A stretch of 64,000 nucleotides of DNA, from the NCBI RefSeq assembly GCF_019468465.1, contig NZ_CP080519.1, positions 5,102,001 to 5,166,000 of the forward strand, written 5' to 3'. This document shows positions 63,254 through 64,000 of the stretch, in pieces. This DNA is from Amycolatopsis sp. DSM 110486. GTDB lineage: Bacteria > Actinomycetota > Actinomycetes > Mycobacteriales > Pseudonocardiaceae. The notes under the pieces were generated by a model. It was not told the origin of the DNA. It did not search any database and saw only the letters and a program-made list of their open reading frames with translations. Every line of letters begins with the position of its first letter. Position 1 is the stretch's first letter. The position numbers were made by a program, and so were the translations under genes.

Positions 63254-64000
63254 GCCCGTTCCTCGGGGGCGGGCAAGGTCACTTCGGCGCCGGGCCGGGT
63301 GATCAGGACGTCCGTCGGCAAGCCCGCTTCGACCACGTGCTCGGCGAATGTTTCCGGCGGCTCTACGAGGAGCTTCTTCATCTGCTTCGTCAGGTGGATT
63401 CCGGGGACGGCCAGCGTCCCCCAATGGACGGGGACGACCGCCGCGGCTTTGAGCAACCCTGCTGCCACGGCGGCGCGTTCGGGGGTGAGGTGCCCGGGCC
63501 CGAGGTTCGGGCCCCAACCCCAGACGGGCAGCAGGGCGACGTCGACGGGACCGAGTTGCTTCATGCCTTCGAAGAGGTCAGTGTCTCCGGCCGAGTAGAC
63601 CCTGGTGCCGTCCGCTTCGAGGAGGTGGCCGAGGGCCGGGCTCTGCGGCCCGTGGGTGAGCCGCGGTCCCCAGCGGTGGCCGGAATGGACGGCTTCTGTC
63701 GCGGTGATCCGGAGGTCGCCGTCCTGGAGGGTTTCTCCGGGGGCGATTTCTTCGACGTTGTGGACCCCGTGCTTCCTCAGCCACGCGCCGGCGCCCTTGG
63801 GGACGACGATCCGCGCCTTGCTGAGCAGGCGGAGCGAGGGAAGGTGCAGGTGGTCACCGTGCAGGTGGGAGATGAGGACCGTGTCCACCCCGGCCCAAGC
63901 CGACGAATCGGGCAGCGGGACCACCCGCGTTAACGGTCCCACACGCTTCGTGAGCACCGGGTCCGTCAGCACCACCCGCCCACCGAGCTCCACTCGCGTC
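63250..64000 (-). CDS. MBL-fold metallo-hydrolase (5' truncated at window edge)
   Basis: At least 250 residues; the frame stays open to the end of the window, and the first visible GTG (63993) is probably internal because family members have further residues before ELGGRVVLTDPVL. Zinc ligands: HLHGDH (VLISHLHGDHLHLP), the later His in TEAVHSGHRWG, and Asp/His in SAGDTDLF and PVHWGTL, as in UlaG/NAPE-PLD-like hydrolases. Related enzymes cleave lactones or phospholipids, which would fit the DedA and phosphodiesterase neighbours, but the substrate is unknown. First visible gene of the coupled chain. Confidence 0.88.
   Translation of the reverse strand, partial: TRVELGGRVVLTDPVLTKRVGPLTRVVPLPDSSAWAGVDTVLISHLHGDHLHLPSLRLLSKARIVVPKGAGAWLRKHGVHNVEEIAPGETLQDGDLRITATEAVHSGHRWGPRLTHGPQSPALGHLLEADGTRVYSAGDTDLFEGMKQLGPVDVALLPVWGWGPNLGPGHLTPERAAVAAGLLKAAAVVPVHWGTLAVPGIHLTKQMKKLLVEPPETFAEHVVEAGLPTDVLITRPGAEVTLPAPEERA

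Overview
The window is GC-rich throughout, with many GTG starts, 4-base GTGA/ATGA gene overlaps and leaderless promoters. The gene content (type VII/ESX-type WXG proteins with YbaB-like partners, an ECF sigma factor with a DGPF/YCII neighbour, a GH27/GH95/GH36 sugar locus, a second type II topoisomerase pair, an IdeR/DmdR-type iron box) points to an actinomycete, most likely Pseudonocardiales such as Amycolatopsis. That assignment is inference from gene content; no rRNA or tRNA gene was seen.

Layout. 0-6 kb: the end of a phosphate transporter (PiT) with a small membrane partner, a two-gene unit of unknown function, a NarL-type two-component system, and an FAD monooxygenase divergent from its TetR regulator over two palindromic operators. 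6-12.7 kb: an ABC-2 exporter pair, the helicase HrpB coupled to an orphan amino-acid-binding lipoprotein, and a MauE/DoxX-DsbA thiol-redox pair. 12.7-14.4 kb: a short ESX-like locus (WXG-like protein, NlpC/P60 hydrolase, YbaB-like protein) carrying three separate reading-frame lesions. 15.4-18.6 kb: a secreted GH3 glucosidase and a ThuA-ricin lectin protein. 18.7-21.4 kb: an iron-boxed PepSY membrane protein pair and a membrane protein whose PadR regulator survives only as a fragment. 21.5-27 kb: ParE and ParC-type topoisomerase subunits, the latter interrupted by an intein at the catalytic tyrosine.

27.4-38.4 kb is a mixed region: a flavin monooxygenase/FMN reductase pair, an ECF42-like sigma factor with its YCII partner, ArsR-SRPBCC, a PGPGW membrane protein fused to an NTF2-like domain, TetR, an NAD(P)-binding protein with a carboxymuconolactone decarboxylase, a secreted GH2 enzyme, a LysE exporter and an AAA ATPase. 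38.8-50.6 kb is a coherent saccharide-uptake locus: secreted GH27 alpha-galactosidase, two ABC permeases, GH95 fucosidase, CE7 deacetylase, sugar-binding lipoprotein, GH36 alpha-galactosidase and a GntR/FCD regulator, closed by a strong terminator. No ATPase gene is present, so it probably borrows a shared MsiK-type ATPase.

50.6-64 kb: a snapalysin-type protease, HxlR/SDR divergent pair, a second ESX-type module (YbaB-like, EspC-like and a 783-residue WXG protein with about 20 His-x-Gly-Asp-Asp repeats), TetR genes around a P450-ferredoxin pair, a small secreted protein, and a five-gene chain (metallo-hydrolase, DedA, membrane phosphodiesterase, glutaredoxin-like, SH3-like) in which every junction is a 4-base stop/start overlap. 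The strongest candidates for something new are the second ESX-type module and this five-gene chain.
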